Shown: positions 29,547 through 40,453, counted from the first letter of the stretch. The stretch: 64,000 nucleotides of DNA from Naegleria lovaniensis (GCF_003324165.1 NW_025407878.1:1-64000), one strand, 5' to 3'. The notes: a model not told the origin generated them from the sequence alone. Program-made: numbers and translations.

Positions 29547-30799
29547 ATGCTTTCAGATACTTCCTTCCGAGATACTGTATTGCTCTCTTCTCATACCAAC
29601 ATTCTTCAACTCAACAATTTAGGAGCTGAATGTTTACAACAAGGTGAACTCGAGAGTGCCATCTCACATTTCACTCAAGCTCTGCAACTCGTTGAACACG
29701 AATTATTAACAATGACCAACTCTCCTCCGAAAACGAAAGAACCGTTGAAAGATTATGAATCCGAGAGATTGTCCTCATTGAAATCTCTGGCTGCTACTTG
29801 TCATTGTAATCTTGGAAGTGTCTATTTAAATTCGCAACACATCACTCTTGCTTTGGACCATTACAACAAGGCACTCGAATTAAAACCTGATTATTCTGAA
29901 GCGTATGGAAATCGTGGATTAATTTATTTTCGAATGTTAGGAGGTATGAACAAGCCATTCAAGACTTTTCCAAAGCTTTGGAATTCGATCCTCAAGATCA
30001 CGTGAATGTTTACAATCGAGGATGTGTGTGGCGTCGATTGGGAGAATACGAAAAGGCAATTTTGGATTTTACAACAGCCATGGAACATGAGGGAAATTCT
30101 TCACCTCAGCATGCTTGGTTACTGCGTGCTGGAACTTATTTGGATATGAATTTGTATGAACAGGCCATTCAAGATTGTGATGGAATTATTGAGAAATTTA
30201 AAACTATGGAAAAAGAGAGTGAACAACAAAATTTTGACATTGTGTCAGTTATTACGGTACGAGGAAAGGCACTGTTTGCGAGTGAGCAATTTTTGAATGC
30301 TTTGGACGATTTCGAACGTGTTGTGAAAATGGATCCAGAAAATGTTACGGCATGGACATATTTATCTAAATTATACCAACAAGCTCACTATTTCGATTTG
30401 GCATTTGACGTCTTGTGTAAAATTTCCCAATTAGAAGGAGGTGCCTCTTTACAAAATTTGCATGAACGTGCCATTTGTTTGCAACAATTGAAACAATTCG
30501 ACGAGGCTATTCGATATTTCAATTCTCTACTCGAATATTGTCAGAAAATTATGTTGCAAGAGAATTCGGAAGAAATGAAACATCTTTATGAAATGGTGTT
30601 GTATCGAAGAGGATGTTGTTTTATTGAAACAGGAAATCATGAATTGGCTTTGAAGGATTTTGAAAAAGTCTTGATGAGGGAAACCAACATGGAAAATTTG
30701 TATCCATCAAGAAATGGAGAAGAATGGAGAGAACAAGCTTTGAAAATGAAGATGGAATGTGAAAAGCAATTGAGGTTGAATGAAAGTGAAAAGCCATGA
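29547..30799 (+). CDS. TPR protein, one-base frame break near 29.945 kb
   Basis: ATG 29547. TPR units are evident: 'LNNLGAECLQQGELESAISH', 'CNLGSVYLNSQHITLALDHY', 'YGNRGLIYFR', 'VYNRGCVWRRLGEYEKAI' and more up to about residue 400. The frame from ATG ends at 30005. The continuation in the next frame starts with 'YEQAIQDFSKALEFDPQD', which exactly completes the interrupted TPR helix. One missing base around GGAGG (29940-29945) explains this. TPR proteins mediate protein-protein contacts; the nearest types are co-chaperone or generic TPR scaffolds. Confidence 0.75.
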
Positions 30800-30830
30800 A
30801 TTGCACAAGTGCACTCCCGTTCTGCAGAAC

Positions 30831-32507
30831 TCACATATTGTCCGTTGTTCCCAAATACGCATCATGATAACATTGTTTCATTCGCTCTCGATACCATTCG
30901 TCACTGTAGTTCAATACATAACCATTGCATTTGAATGCTTCCATCACAAGTTCTAAATCTTTTTGTAACGTGTCGCTGGCATAAAATAATACACTTCCAT
31001 CCTTCTTGACTGCTTCTAACATGATTTCTCGGCTGGAAAACGAATTTCCAATCCCAATAGCGCTAAAACTATTGAGCTCGACCGCTTTTAACATAAATTC
31101 CTTGTCGTTGGCCAACTCATTTGGTACTTGTCTTGTGTTACAACCTCTCTTGATCACCTCCAACAAGAATTGTTTGTTACTCAAAAGATCTTTCGAAGCA
31201 TATTTAAAAGCCAACCTATCTTTCTTGATCGCTTCCAGAACAATGTCTGGATCATTTCTCAATGTTTCGTCAGCATATTCAAGAGCTGAACCATCGTTTC
31301 TTACTGCTTCCAACACAACTTGGGGGTCTTTTTTTAACGAACTGGCTGCGTATTCAAGAGCAGATCCCACTCTCTTAACTGCTGCCAACACAATCTCCTT
31401 GTCACCCTTAAACACACTACTCACGAAATCTAGAGAACAACAGTTACAGGATACAACACGTAAAATAAAACTCTTGTCTCCCTGCAAATCAGAGGACGCG
31501 TATTGCAGTGCAGACCCTTTTCGTCGTATTGATTCGAGTACAATTTCTCTGTCATTCTTCAAGTCATCAGAAGCAAACGCAAGGGCATGGCCATTATTTC
31601 GAACTGCATTTAACACCACATCTCGATCATTCTTGAGGTCATCACTAGCAAATTCAAGTAACAATCCAGATTCTTGAACCAGTTTTAACATGATTTCTTT
31701 GTTGGCCTTAAAAGAATCAAGGGTCTCCAATTCTGGAAAAGTTTCTTTCACAGTTTCAAGCATGAAATTACGATTTTCACGAAAATGGTTTGGTACAAAT
31801 TCAAGTGCCTTAATATTTTGTTTAACAGCTTCAAATATAATTTCATTGAAATCTTGAAGCTCAGACTTTCCTAGAATAGGACAACACCAAAATGATTCTC
31901 TTAATACTTCACCATTCTGCTTTGCAGCAGCTAACACAATGTCTCTGTCACTGTTCACTTTACTAATAGCTCTCAAAGCTTTTCCATTCTGCTGAACTGC
32001 TTGCAACAAAAATTCTTTATCATTCTTTAGAACATCAGAGGCAAATGACCACGCATTTTCATATTCCTTTATCGCTGCTAATACCACTTCTTTATCATTT
32101 CTGCAATTGTCTCCTGCACATCCAAGTTCTCGTCCATTGAGTTGCACTACTCTCAACACAAAATCTCTGTCTTCCTGTAAAGTCCTACTTGCATATTCCA
32201 ATCCAAAACCACACTTTTTAATGTAATTCAACACAAATTCCTTATCATTCATAAACTCGACTGGAATGAATCGTTCATATTTCAATTCTCTGTTTTCAAG
32301 CCATTTCTTCTTTCCTAATTGTTGCAATGAGAATTTCTTTTTCAATAATAATTCCAATCTCCGACTTTCAAGTTGATCTTCATCAAACATAGAACTTGAA
32401 AAATCCTCAAGAATCAAGCAAACGAGGGACATCAATTTTTGGTTCTTGTTTTTTCGGAGGATCTCTGCTTGATGATCATCGGAACAAAGTCTCTCTTGCT
32501 GCACCAT
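30831..32507 (-). CDS. DUF4116 repeat protein 1
   Basis: 558 residues from ATG 32507. A conserved N-terminal cap is seen ('LLLKKKFSLQQLGKKKWLEN'), then about 17 units of about 25 residues with the pattern D-x-E-[IF]-V-L-x-A-[VI]-[KR]-x-[ND]-G-x-[AS]-L-x-[YF]-A-S-x-x-L-[KQ]-N. DUF4116 repeats are hugely expanded in Naegleria and a few other protists; their function is unknown, and leucine-rich-repeat-like binding is often assumed. The 3' end overlaps the convergent TPR gene flank closely (31 nt). Confidence 0.9.
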   Translation of the reverse strand: MVQQERLCSDDHQAEILRKNKNQKLMSLVCLILEDFSSSMFDEDQLESRRLELLLKKKFSLQQLGKKKWLENRELKYERFIPVEFMNDKEFVLNYIKKCGFGLEYASRTLQEDRDFVLRVVQLNGRELGCAGDNCRNDKEVVLAAIKEYENAWSFASDVLKNDKEFLLQAVQQNGKALRAISKVNSDRDIVLAAAKQNGEVLRESFWCCPILGKSELQDFNEIIFEAVKQNIKALEFVPNHFRENRNFMLETVKETFPELETLDSFKANKEIMLKLVQESGLLLEFASDDLKNDRDVVLNAVRNNGHALAFASDDLKNDREIVLESIRRKGSALQYASSDLQGDKSFILRVVSCNCCSLDFVSSVFKGDKEIVLAAVKRVGSALEYAASSLKKDPQVVLEAVRNDGSALEYADETLRNDPDIVLEAIKKDRLAFKYASKDLLSNKQFLLEVIKRGCNTRQVPNELANDKEFMLKAVELNSFSAIGIGNSFSSREIMLEAVKKDGSVLFYASDTLQKDLELVMEAFKCNGYVLNYSDEWYRERMKQCYHDAYLGTTDNM

Positions 32508-32852
32508 TTTTTTTTGGAGGAAGTTTTTAAGGAGCACTTTTTATACTCTCAATGATCTATCTATGGAAGTGTGTTCTCTTTGAGGCCCTTAAACGTTTCC
32601 TTAAAGGAAAATAATGGAAGGACGAATCTAGAAAAATTGATTGAGCGTTTGGAAATGAGGTTGTGAACGAAAACCTAAAAGCAAGAAGCCTGTTATTACT
32701 CTGAGATATATTTGGGGGAAAGAATTAACCAGCTCCTCGTTTTGTTCATGTCATTACCGAATTCCTACCAGGAACCAGAGGATAGATGAGTGAGCTTTAA
32801 CAACTCTTCGTTCATCTTGAGACGTGGCAGCTGTCAAACAATCAAAAAAAAA
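32508..32852. promoter_or_regulatory. Divergent promoter region
   Basis: 345 nt between divergent starts of DUF4116 protein 1 (minus) and the type II membrane protein (plus). AT-rich; no specific box recognised. Confidence 0.4.
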
Positions 32853-33860
32853 ATGAACAAGAACAACTTGCTGCAGCGTCGATTTTTCTTATTCATTCTT
32901 GGCATCATCTTCATCGTCATGACATCTCTTCTCTTCTACTCGTCCGAGTTGTTTCATTCCGATTTTATGAAAAAATTCAAAAATTCAAATGAAATTCATC
33001 ACTCATCATTGGATCATTTTCTCAAATCAATTCTTCCTACTTTATTTACCACTCCAATCGGATTAGATTTATATCTGATAGGAGATGAAATGGAATTTTA
33101 TAACTTTTCACAATTATTGACCAAACATTTTGGAGCACTTTTTGAAGCTCAACAATTTCCAAATGTGTTTTTAGGAATTTTAGTGAAAAATTCTACAATG
33201 TTGCGAACGGGATCAATGAATGCTGAAAGGACTGGATTTTTAGTGGAAGCTCTTAGGAGAATTCCAAATTTGAAAGGATGGATGATTTTACATGATCGAG
33301 AAAATTCTAATGATTTATTGCAACATGCAGCTGTCATGTTTCAACATTTGGATGCGAACAGTGAGAATAGAGACAACAAGAGTCAACTTTTCAAGACCAA
33401 AACTCGTGACATGATTGCAGTTATGAAGGCGAATGTCATTGTCAATAATTTTCCAAATATTCGAAAAAATGTTAGAATGATTCATTTTGAAAAATTGAAT
33501 AACTATTTGAACCACAACCAGCATGATGATACGAGAATCAATACACATGTATTACCACCCTTTCCTACGTTAAAAATTGAAAATTTAAATGTGGGAAGAA
33601 TTTGGTACGGAACTGTGAAATATTCAAAGAAACCTTTTTTATATTTTGCAAGTTATCACGAGATGGCGATGATATTTAATGAATTGTTGTCCTCTCCCAG
33701 AGTGTTCATGAATACGAGTATTAGTGACATTTCAGATAAAATTTTAGACAAGTATGGAATTCATGTCATGCCAGATGACAGATTTGAGGCATCGGAATTG
33801 AAGACACTTGTCGTCAAACCTGGCCATCTAACACATCATCAATTCCATAGTGATTATTGA
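32853..33860 (+). CDS. Type II single-pass membrane protein, unknown lumenal domain
   Basis: 335 residues from ATG 32853, chosen over the upstream GTG because it follows an A-run and gives a short cytosolic tail. 'RRFFLFILGIIFIVMTSLLF' is a signal anchor. The lumenal region of about 300 residues contains 'LDLYLIGDEMEFYNFSQLL', 'RTGFLVEALRRIPNLKGWM' and 'KPFLYFASYHEMAMIF'. The topology resembles Golgi glycosyltransferases, but I cannot identify a DxD-type active site. A remnant continues past the stop without clear coding. Confidence 0.6.
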   Translation: MNKNNLLQRRFFLFILGIIFIVMTSLLFYSSELFHSDFMKKFKNSNEIHHSSLDHFLKSILPTLFTTPIGLDLYLIGDEMEFYNFSQLLTKHFGALFEAQQFPNVFLGILVKNSTMLRTGSMNAERTGFLVEALRRIPNLKGWMILHDRENSNDLLQHAAVMFQHLDANSENRDNKSQLFKTKTRDMIAVMKANVIVNNFPNIRKNVRMIHFEKLNNYLNHNQHDDTRINTHVLPPFPTLKIENLNVGRIWYGTVKYSKKPFLYFASYHEMAMIFNELLSSPRVFMNTSISDISDKILDKYGIHVMPDDRFEASELKTLVVKPGHLTHHQFHSDY

Positions 33861-33996
33861 CGGAATCAAGAAAGAACTTGCTGTGAATTCTTTATTGGAT
33901 TTACAGAAATTTGAACAACAGCGTATCAACATTTGTGATTATTTCATGAAAACTCAAGCATTTCAAAGACAAGCGTGAAAATTGCATGAAAGCCAT

Positions 33997-35123
33997 CTAT
34001 GCATAATCAATCTCGTAGTGCTTTTCAATTCTCATCAAATTCTGCTCTAAATAGATGGATTTAAATTTGTAAGTCCTCAAACGACCTCCCGCATTAAATA
34101 GAATAGGAAGCCAAAAGAAATGCTCGTATCGATCGTCCCAAGAATCGTACCAACAAAATTGCGCTGTTTTGATGACTTCGTAACTACTATTAACAATAGT
34201 TTCTGGGTTTTCCAATTGTTGAACTGTGTCATGTTCCATGCTGTTTCAAAATATTGATCCATGTATTCAAAAAAACAAAATGGCTTGACATGACTGGAAT
34301 CTTCAATAGGTGGAGCAATGGACATTAGTAAGTTGTTGCTTTGTGGAGAACGTGATGTAACTAGTTGTCTCAATTTCATTGTACCCAATCCAGGAAACAT
34401 TTGGCAAACACAAAATGCAGCCACTGATATGGTTGTTGTTCTTTTCACTTGCCACGTGTTGTTTTTGTCGTCAAATTCAAATAAACTCAGAAAGAGCTTA
34501 TCATTCCATGGGTTTGGAGTGCAATGGGAACCACTACTTAAAATCGTCAATAGGGCTGCAATTTTTGCAAGCACATATTGCTGTGAGATTTGATATCGAT
34601 CGAACTCGTTTGTTGACAGAATTTGTCTGGAATATTCATGTTCATCTTGTTCTTGAACTGAATACTCTTCCACAACATTATTGCCGTGCTGCGGAGTTTT
34701 CATTCTTTCTAACCATTCATAACTTGATGGTGGAACAAGGAAATCATAATATTCTTCTAATTGAGTCCTTGAGTTCCAGTTACTGGAACACTCAATTGAG
34801 CATGATTTAAAAATTGGTATTCTGAACATTATATAATGAAACACGTTATACCAATAATAGTCATCCATTTGATTTCCATCATTATGGACATCATTCCAAT
34901 CATCATTTTGATAGTAGGAACCATAACGTTCCAATTCCAAATTCCATTCAAAAACATCATTCATCAAAATAGAATTACAAAAATACTTCCACAATGCATT
35001 GCAACAAGCCACTTGTTTCCACCTCTGACTCACTCTCACACATGAATTTAAAATACTTTGGGGATCCAAAAATTGAAAAATTGAAAATAATTCATCATTT
35101 CCACACTCAACTGATGATTTCAT
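33997..35123 (-). CDS. F-box protein, paralog B (frame-broken)
   Basis: ATG 35123. A near-identical N-terminus to paralog A (28084-29232) includes 'NDELFSIFQFLDPQSIL' and the whole first 60 residues, then the sequence diverges. Shared blocks are 'LSSGSHCTPNPWNDKL' and 'KPFCFFEYMDQYF'. After 'YFETAWNMTQ' near 34245 the frame slips; the expected ending ('DRYEHFFWLPILFNAGG') continues in the next frame to 33997. It is head-to-head with the DUF4116 pseudogene (84 nt between starts). It is either freshly inactivated or an assembly indel. Confidence 0.7.
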
Positions 35124-35207
35124 TTTTTTGTAATTAAAAAAAAAATATTAACTACATCAAGAGCTACTCCATCCCGAAGAGTTCAGCAAAGAGGAATACT
35201 GATACAG

Positions 35208-36657
35208 ATGAGAATTAATGATGGAAATGTAAAGGTGGTTGTACTTGATTTTTTAACTCTTAACGAGCATGATGATGACGACCAAAATTCTATTCATATT
35301 ATTCGGAGATTGGAATTATTATTGAATAAGAAATTCTCATTGCAACAATTAGGAAAGAAGAAATGGCTCGAGAATAGAGATTTGAAATACCAGAATTGCA
35401 TTCCTGTTGAGTTTATGAACGATCGGCAATTTATTTTGAATCACATTAAAAAGTTTGGCTATGGCTGGAAATATGCATCCACCAAGTTACAAGAAGACCG
35501 AGAGTTTCTATTGAATGTAGCTCAATACAATGGATCAAAGGAATTACTATTAATATTTCCAACTTACAGTATTGGGAACGATACTGAATTAATATTGACT
35601 TCCGTAAAGCATGACGAAGAGGTAATGAATTCCGTTCCAACTGTGCTACGAAAAAATAAGGAGTTTATGTTGAAAGTAGTTCAGTTGAATGGAAAAGCGC
35701 TGTCCTATGCAGAACTACCTCTTAAGAATGATCTTGACATTGTATTAGCTGCTGTGAGACAAAATGGTGAAGCACTGAGATGTATTTATGTTGACCCAAC
35801 CTGTTGTTTGAGATCAAATAAGGACGTAATTTTAGAAGCGATCAAACAAAATAAGAAGGCACTTCAATGGGTTCCAATGAATTTACTCACAGATCTTTCT
35901 TTCATGTTGAAAGTTGTTACATTAATTTTTCCTGAATTCGAAGGATTGAAGGTGTTTAACTATTCCAACAAACAAGTCATGTTGAAACTTGTTCAAGAAT
36001 GTGGATTTTTACTTCAGTTTGCAAGTGAAGAGCTAAGAATGATCGAGATGTTGTGAGAAATGCTGTTCAGCATAATGCTTGTTCAATTAAGTTTGCCTCC
36101 GATGATTTGAAGAATGACAAGGATATTGCGCTTGTTGCCGTTAAGAAAGATGGTAATGCATTGAATTTTGTCTCTGCAGCATTGAAAAGTGATTATGATG
36201 TGGTATTAGCTGCTGTTAGACAATATGAGCATGCCCTTGTTTATGCCTCCAATGATTTGAGAAATGACAAAGAAATTGTATTAGAGGCTATTAGGAAATA
36301 TGGTTCTGCTCTTTGTTTTGCATCGGATGAGTTGAAAAAGGATCGAGAGATTGTTTTGGAAGCAGCTCAAGAGATGGTTTGCGCTTGATTATGCTGATAA
36401 GATTTTTCAAAATGATCGAGAAATAGTTTTTGAAGCAATCAATGAAAACAAGGAGGCTTTTTTCTACGCTTCAGAGAGTGGACTTTTAAATGACAAACAA
36501 TTCCTATTAGAGGTGATCAAGATGGGATGTGAGGATATTATGTCACTTTTACCAGAAGAATTTACAAATGACAAAGAATTTATTCTGCAAGCAGTCAAAC
36601 TTAACAGTCTTGGAGTTATTGGACGCATTATCGTTCTTCCCGAGAAATAATGTTAGA
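35208..36657 (+). pseudogene. DUF4116 repeat protein 2, broken
   Basis: It starts with ATG 35208 and the standard cap ('RRLELLLNKKFSLQQLGKKKWLEN'-type, seen in all copies), followed by DUF4116 units. The frame changes near 36050 and near 36375, and the final open piece stops at 36650. In another frame 'SSREIMLE' ends abruptly at about 36657, where the two intact copies continue with 'AVKK'. Further homology resumes only as short tail pieces downstream. It has been truncated by sequence change or insertion. Confidence 0.8.
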
Positions 36658-36662
36658 GTGAC

Positions 36663-37146
36663 ATGTCTGATGCAGTGAATAACACAATGAGATTACATCA
36701 TATGATGAATAGTACGGCAAGTTGCAAGAATTACAACAAGAATTCAGAGACAATTGTGATGGTAGGCATCATTGAAATGCACGTGGTTATGTTTAATAAT
36801 CATACTACTTTACCACAACAATCACAACAACTACCTTCGGATGAAATTCAACAAACAAAATCATCGGAGCAACAAATCATCATACTGTCACAAGATGAGC
36901 TGCGGAACTTTAAAGAATTACGCAACAATATCATATTAAAACATTGAAGGAATCTGCTGAGCGTTAAAAAACTGAACAGTTCTACGAACAATAATTCATC
37001 AGCCGAAACCAAGGAATCCAAGAAAAGGAAGAAATCAATGACATCACATAGATTAATAGAGAAATCAAAAAAAAGAAAAAATCAAATGTTTGAGAAGAAT
37101 GCAACAAGAAGTTTGCAAGGAATATAAATTGATATACATTTATTCT
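36663..37146 (+). other. Degenerate DUF4116 tail and AT-rich filler
   Basis: A 94-codon open stretch (36663-36947) begins with 'MSDAVNN' and contains 'NSETIVMVG', which resembles the C-terminal DUF4116 unit at the DNA level (36724-36794), then becomes Gln-rich non-family sequence. The rest shows nothing recognisable. Confidence 0.45.
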
Positions 37147-37271
37147 GTGACGTGTGTCAGATTCCCTCAAGCTAGTGCTCTCATTGGTTTCCTGCGGTCA
37201 AGTGCTAACGCGCTTCTTCAGGTTCAGCCCCGAGTCTAAAAGACTGGCTTCGATAATCTGACACAAGTCAC
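37147..37271. mobile_element. 125-bp hairpin element with 17-bp terminal inverted repeats
   Basis: Left arm 37147-37163 (GTGACGTGTGTCAGATT) and right arm 37255-37271 (AATCTGACACAAGTCAC) pair with one mismatch. The interior has further short stems (AAGTGC/GCGCTT; AGTCT/AGACT) and is GC-richer than its surroundings. It could be a MITE or a structured RNA gene. It sits inside the broken DUF4116 gene. No clear target-site duplication seen. Confidence 0.55.
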
Positions 37272-37309
37272 ACCTAAAAACTTTTTTTTAATGCCAAATG
37301 TACGTCATA

Positions 37310-37455
37310 GCTGAAGAATTACTAACAAGATTCAGAAATTGTGATGGAGGCACTTAAATGCAGTGGTTATGTTTTGAAGTACAACGATGAATTATATCAA
37401 GCGAGAATGACTCATTACTATCACGATGCTTATTTAGGAAGCAGTATTTTGTGAT
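37310..37455 (+). pseudogene. C-terminal fragment of a DUF4116 protein
   Basis: It encodes 'SEIVMEALKCSGYVLKYNDE' and continues to a 'YYHDAYLG' ending, the same C-terminal block as in the two intact DUF4116 proteins, then stops at TGA. The 5' 65 bp repeat those at 36724-36794. It is the displaced end of the broken gene or of a vanished neighbour. Confidence 0.75.
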
Positions 37456-37959
37456 GCAGTTGCTCTATCACCAATCTGTGCGTGTGTTGGAACAAAGAAT
37501 ATTAGAGCATTTTGTTTGGGTCGAAGGGTTGTTGAAAACTGCCCATTCCAACTTTCGGTGGAAAAGCACTGTTTACAATTCAGGGCTAGTTCAATAACCC
37601 CACGAAACTCTCAATAAAAAATGCGCCGTTTTCATATTTTCAATCAACAAAAAATTCTTGCGTTAAATTTATGGAACAATGAAAAGATTAACCATCAAGG
37701 ATTAAATTCCCGCAGAAAAAACAGGCGGAAGAAATAGCACACAATTTTTAGTCCACTAATTGATAGATTTATTGTTGGGTATGGACAAATTCAACCACAA
37801 ATCCAACATGTTTACGCTTTACAATTTCAACTCAATTTTTGCTCAATCCTGCAGAAAAACTCTAAATTTATGTAAAATCGTTCCAGTCTGTATTTAATGT
37901 TCCAATAACGCAACGTTTGATTGTATGCGTTTCGTATTGGCTAAGGGTAAGAATACGTG
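37456..37959. other. Intergenic region
   Basis: About 500 nt, AT-rich. No gene or repeat recognised. Confidence 0.55.
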
Positions 37960-39684
37960 TCATTTTCCCAAATAAGAATTATAATAACAGTGCTTCATTC
38001 GTTCTTGATATAATTCATCGCTATACTCCAAAACATATCCATTGCATTTAAGTGCCTCCATCACCATTTCTGTGTCGTGTCGTATTTCTTCACTTGCGTA
38101 AAACAATGCAAATCCGTTATTCTTCACTGCCTCTGACATAATGTCTCTGTCATAAGTAACAGTATAATCCATTCCAATAGCACAAAGACTGTGAATATTG
38201 ACAGCTTTTAACATAAATTCCTTGTCATTGACAATGTCTTCTGGTACTTGTACAAGTGTTGTGTTACAACCTCTCTTGATCGCCTCCAATAAGAATTGTT
38301 TGTCACTCAAAAGATCACTCGATGCATATTGAAAAGCATTCATATCTTGGGTGATGGCTTCCAGAACAATTTCTTGATCATTTCTCAATGTATCATCAGC
38401 ATATTCAAGAGCTGAGCCATCGTTTCTAACTGCTTCCAACACAACGTGTGGATCTTTTTTTAACGAACTGGATGCATATTCAAGAGCCGATCCATCTTGC
38501 TTGATTGCTGTTAAAACGACCTCCTTATCGCTTTTCAACTCATCGGATGCATATTGTAGTGACAGTTCGTTTTGAGTGACAGCAGCCAACACAACCTCCC
38601 TATGATTCTTTAATTCTGTCGAGACAAATTCTAATGCATTACCATTTTGTTGAACGGCCACAAGTGCAACTTCTCTGTCATTCTTCAAATGATTAGAGGC
38701 AAACTTAATTGAGCAACCATCATTTCTGACTGCAATCAAAACAATGTCACGATCATTCTTGAGTTCATCAGTTGCTAATTGAAGTAACAATCCACATTCT
38801 TGAACTAGTTTGAGTAAGATTTCTTTTTTTGAATAATCCAAAGAGTTTAAATTCTGGAATTCTGGAACAATTAATTTGATGGTATTCAGCATCAACTCAT
38901 GATCATTCATAACTTCTTCGAGTAAGTCATGTTGAACCCATTGAAGCGCGTGCTTATTGTGTTTGACGGCTTCAACAACCATTTCCTTGTCACTTTCCAA
39001 ATTTTCCGTGCGAAAATAACACAAAACTTCACTATTTTGTCTTACAGCAGCTAATACAATGTCTCTGTCTTCCAAGAATGTTCTGTCAATAATATTCGTA
39101 ATTGCTTTTCCATTCTGTTGAACTGCTTTCATCAAAAATTCCTTGTCATTTTGAAGTTTAGTTGCAGCATAAACCAATGCCTGTTCGTCCTGTTTTATGG
39201 CTGTCAATACCACTTCTTGGTCATTGCAAATATCTTCACTTGCAAATACTAATAAAGCTCCATGCTGTTGCACAGCTTGAAACATAAAATTTCTGTCTTC
39301 GTGGAGACTTGTTGTTGCATATTGTAATCCATATCCATACTTTTTAATGTGATTCAACACAAACTCTTTGTCTTGTATAAATTCAACAGGAAAGAAATTC
39401 CGGTATTTCAGTTCCCTATTTTCAAGCCATTTCTTCTTTCCTAATTGTTGCAATGAGAATTTATGTTTCAGTAATAATTCCAATCTCCGAACATGTGGTT
39501 CAAAATTATTATTTTCATCATCATGATGACGAAACGATAAATTTGAAAAAAAATCAGTTACAATCAAAGTTACATGCTCATCATTTCCGATCTGTATCAT
39601 TGCTTCTTGTTTCATGTGTAACGTCTCGCTCGTTTCACCACCATTGAAATCATTGAAAAGGGTATTTTGGTCGAGTGGGATCAT
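37960..39684 (-). CDS. DUF4116 repeat protein 3
   Basis: 574 residues from ATG 39684, intact. The N-terminal cap 'LLLKHKFSLQQLGKKKWLEN' is followed by about 18 DUF4116 units, such as 'ASDELKSDKEVVLTAIKQDG', and the shared tail with 'VMEALKCNGYVLEYSDELY'. Units 11-14 are most similar to those of DUF4116 protein 1, suggesting a common recent ancestor or gene conversion. Function unknown; probably a cytosolic repeat scaffold. Confidence 0.9.
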   Translation of the reverse strand: MIPLDQNTLFNDFNGGETSETLHMKQEAMIQIGNDEHVTLIVTDFFSNLSFRHHDDENNNFEPHVRRLELLLKHKFSLQQLGKKKWLENRELKYRNFFPVEFIQDKEFVLNHIKKYGYGLQYATTSLHEDRNFMFQAVQQHGALLVFASEDICNDQEVVLTAIKQDEQALVYAATKLQNDKEFLMKAVQQNGKAITNIIDRTFLEDRDIVLAAVRQNSEVLCYFRTENLESDKEMVVEAVKHNKHALQWVQHDLLEEVMNDHELMLNTIKLIVPEFQNLNSLDYSKKEILLKLVQECGLLLQLATDELKNDRDIVLIAVRNDGCSIKFASNHLKNDREVALVAVQQNGNALEFVSTELKNHREVVLAAVTQNELSLQYASDELKSDKEVVLTAIKQDGSALEYASSSLKKDPHVVLEAVRNDGSALEYADDTLRNDQEIVLEAITQDMNAFQYASSDLLSDKQFLLEAIKRGCNTTLVQVPEDIVNDKEFMLKAVNIHSLCAIGMDYTVTYDRDIMSEAVKNNGFALFYASEEIRHDTEMVMEALKCNGYVLEYSDELYQERMKHCYYNSYLGK

Positions 39685-39992
39685 TTTTTTTCATTCAACA
39701 ATAGGCAATTATATGAATATATAAAAAAAATTGTTCAAACAATGTATTATTAACGTTTTTAAGACCAGACGTATGGGAGATTAATTCGAAAGGGATATTC
39801 ACAGTTTTTCAACGGCTGATATATTCTTAATTATGGTTTGGGAACAATTATAGGATTATATGTCAGATTTGAAGATGAACTTGGAAATACAGAGCTTGTT
39901 GTCCATATATTTTCTACACACACATTCAACATTCCATCTCCCAATTTTTCCACACTATCCTAACAACTCAGTACTCGGATCATTACTCCAAT
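39685..39992. other. Intergenic region
   Basis: 308 nt, AT-rich: promoter of DUF4116 protein 3 and 3' flank of the next minus-strand gene. Nothing else seen. Confidence 0.55.
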
Positions 39993-40406
39993 TTATTTCG
40001 GAATGGAATGTGGTCGAATAATTGGTATACAAGTTCCCTCTTCCGATTCCACTCCAGTCTTGACTCCATACAGACCTGTGCCCAACATGAGCAGCATCAT
40101 GAGAAGAATACTCTCAGTAGTTTTAAACGAAACTTGATCCTTTGGAAGGCAATGAACGAAACCCAAGTACGAAATGACACAACCCATGACACTCCCAAGA
40201 CCCATGGAATAACCTTGATCCCGAAAGAGCCAAATTCCTCCAGCGCCAGCGAAATGGCCACAATAATAAGAAACGAAAGGACAGAGTAATGGAAGTGGAA
40301 TTCGGAAGAGGGAATGACCTGATAAATACATGAAAAAGGAATGGCAAGAGGAGAGAAAACCGCCTGCGAGAGCGTATGGGATGGAATGAATGAAGCGTTG
40401 ATTCAT
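39993..40406 (-). CDS. Small multi-pass membrane protein
   Basis: 137 residues from ATG 40406 with about four hydrophobic segments ('IPYALAGGFLSSCHSFFMYL', 'IPLPLLCPFVSYYCG', 'GLGSVMGCVISYLGFVHCL', 'TESILLMMLLMLGTGLYGV'). Glycine-rich helices recall small organelle-membrane proteins such as TMEM14-type families, but I cannot assign one. It starts divergently, 48 nt from the next gene, suggesting a shared promoter. Confidence 0.65.
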   Translation of the reverse strand: MNQRFIHSIPYALAGGFLSSCHSFFMYLSGHSLFRIPLPLLCPFVSYYCGHFAGAGGIWLFRDQGYSMGLGSVMGCVISYLGFVHCLPKDQVSFKTTESILLMMLLMLGTGLYGVKTGVESEEGTCIPIIRPHSIPK

Positions 40407-40453
40407 GATGTTTTTTTTGAAGACAGTACCTCCTAAAACAGTTCCAAGTTCCT

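Noticed and set aside
37160-37260. tRNA-like features (GGTTCAGCCCC, possible variable arm) inside the 125-bp hairpin
   Set aside because: The T-arm cannot be folded next to an acceptor stem; the terminal repeats explain the structure better.
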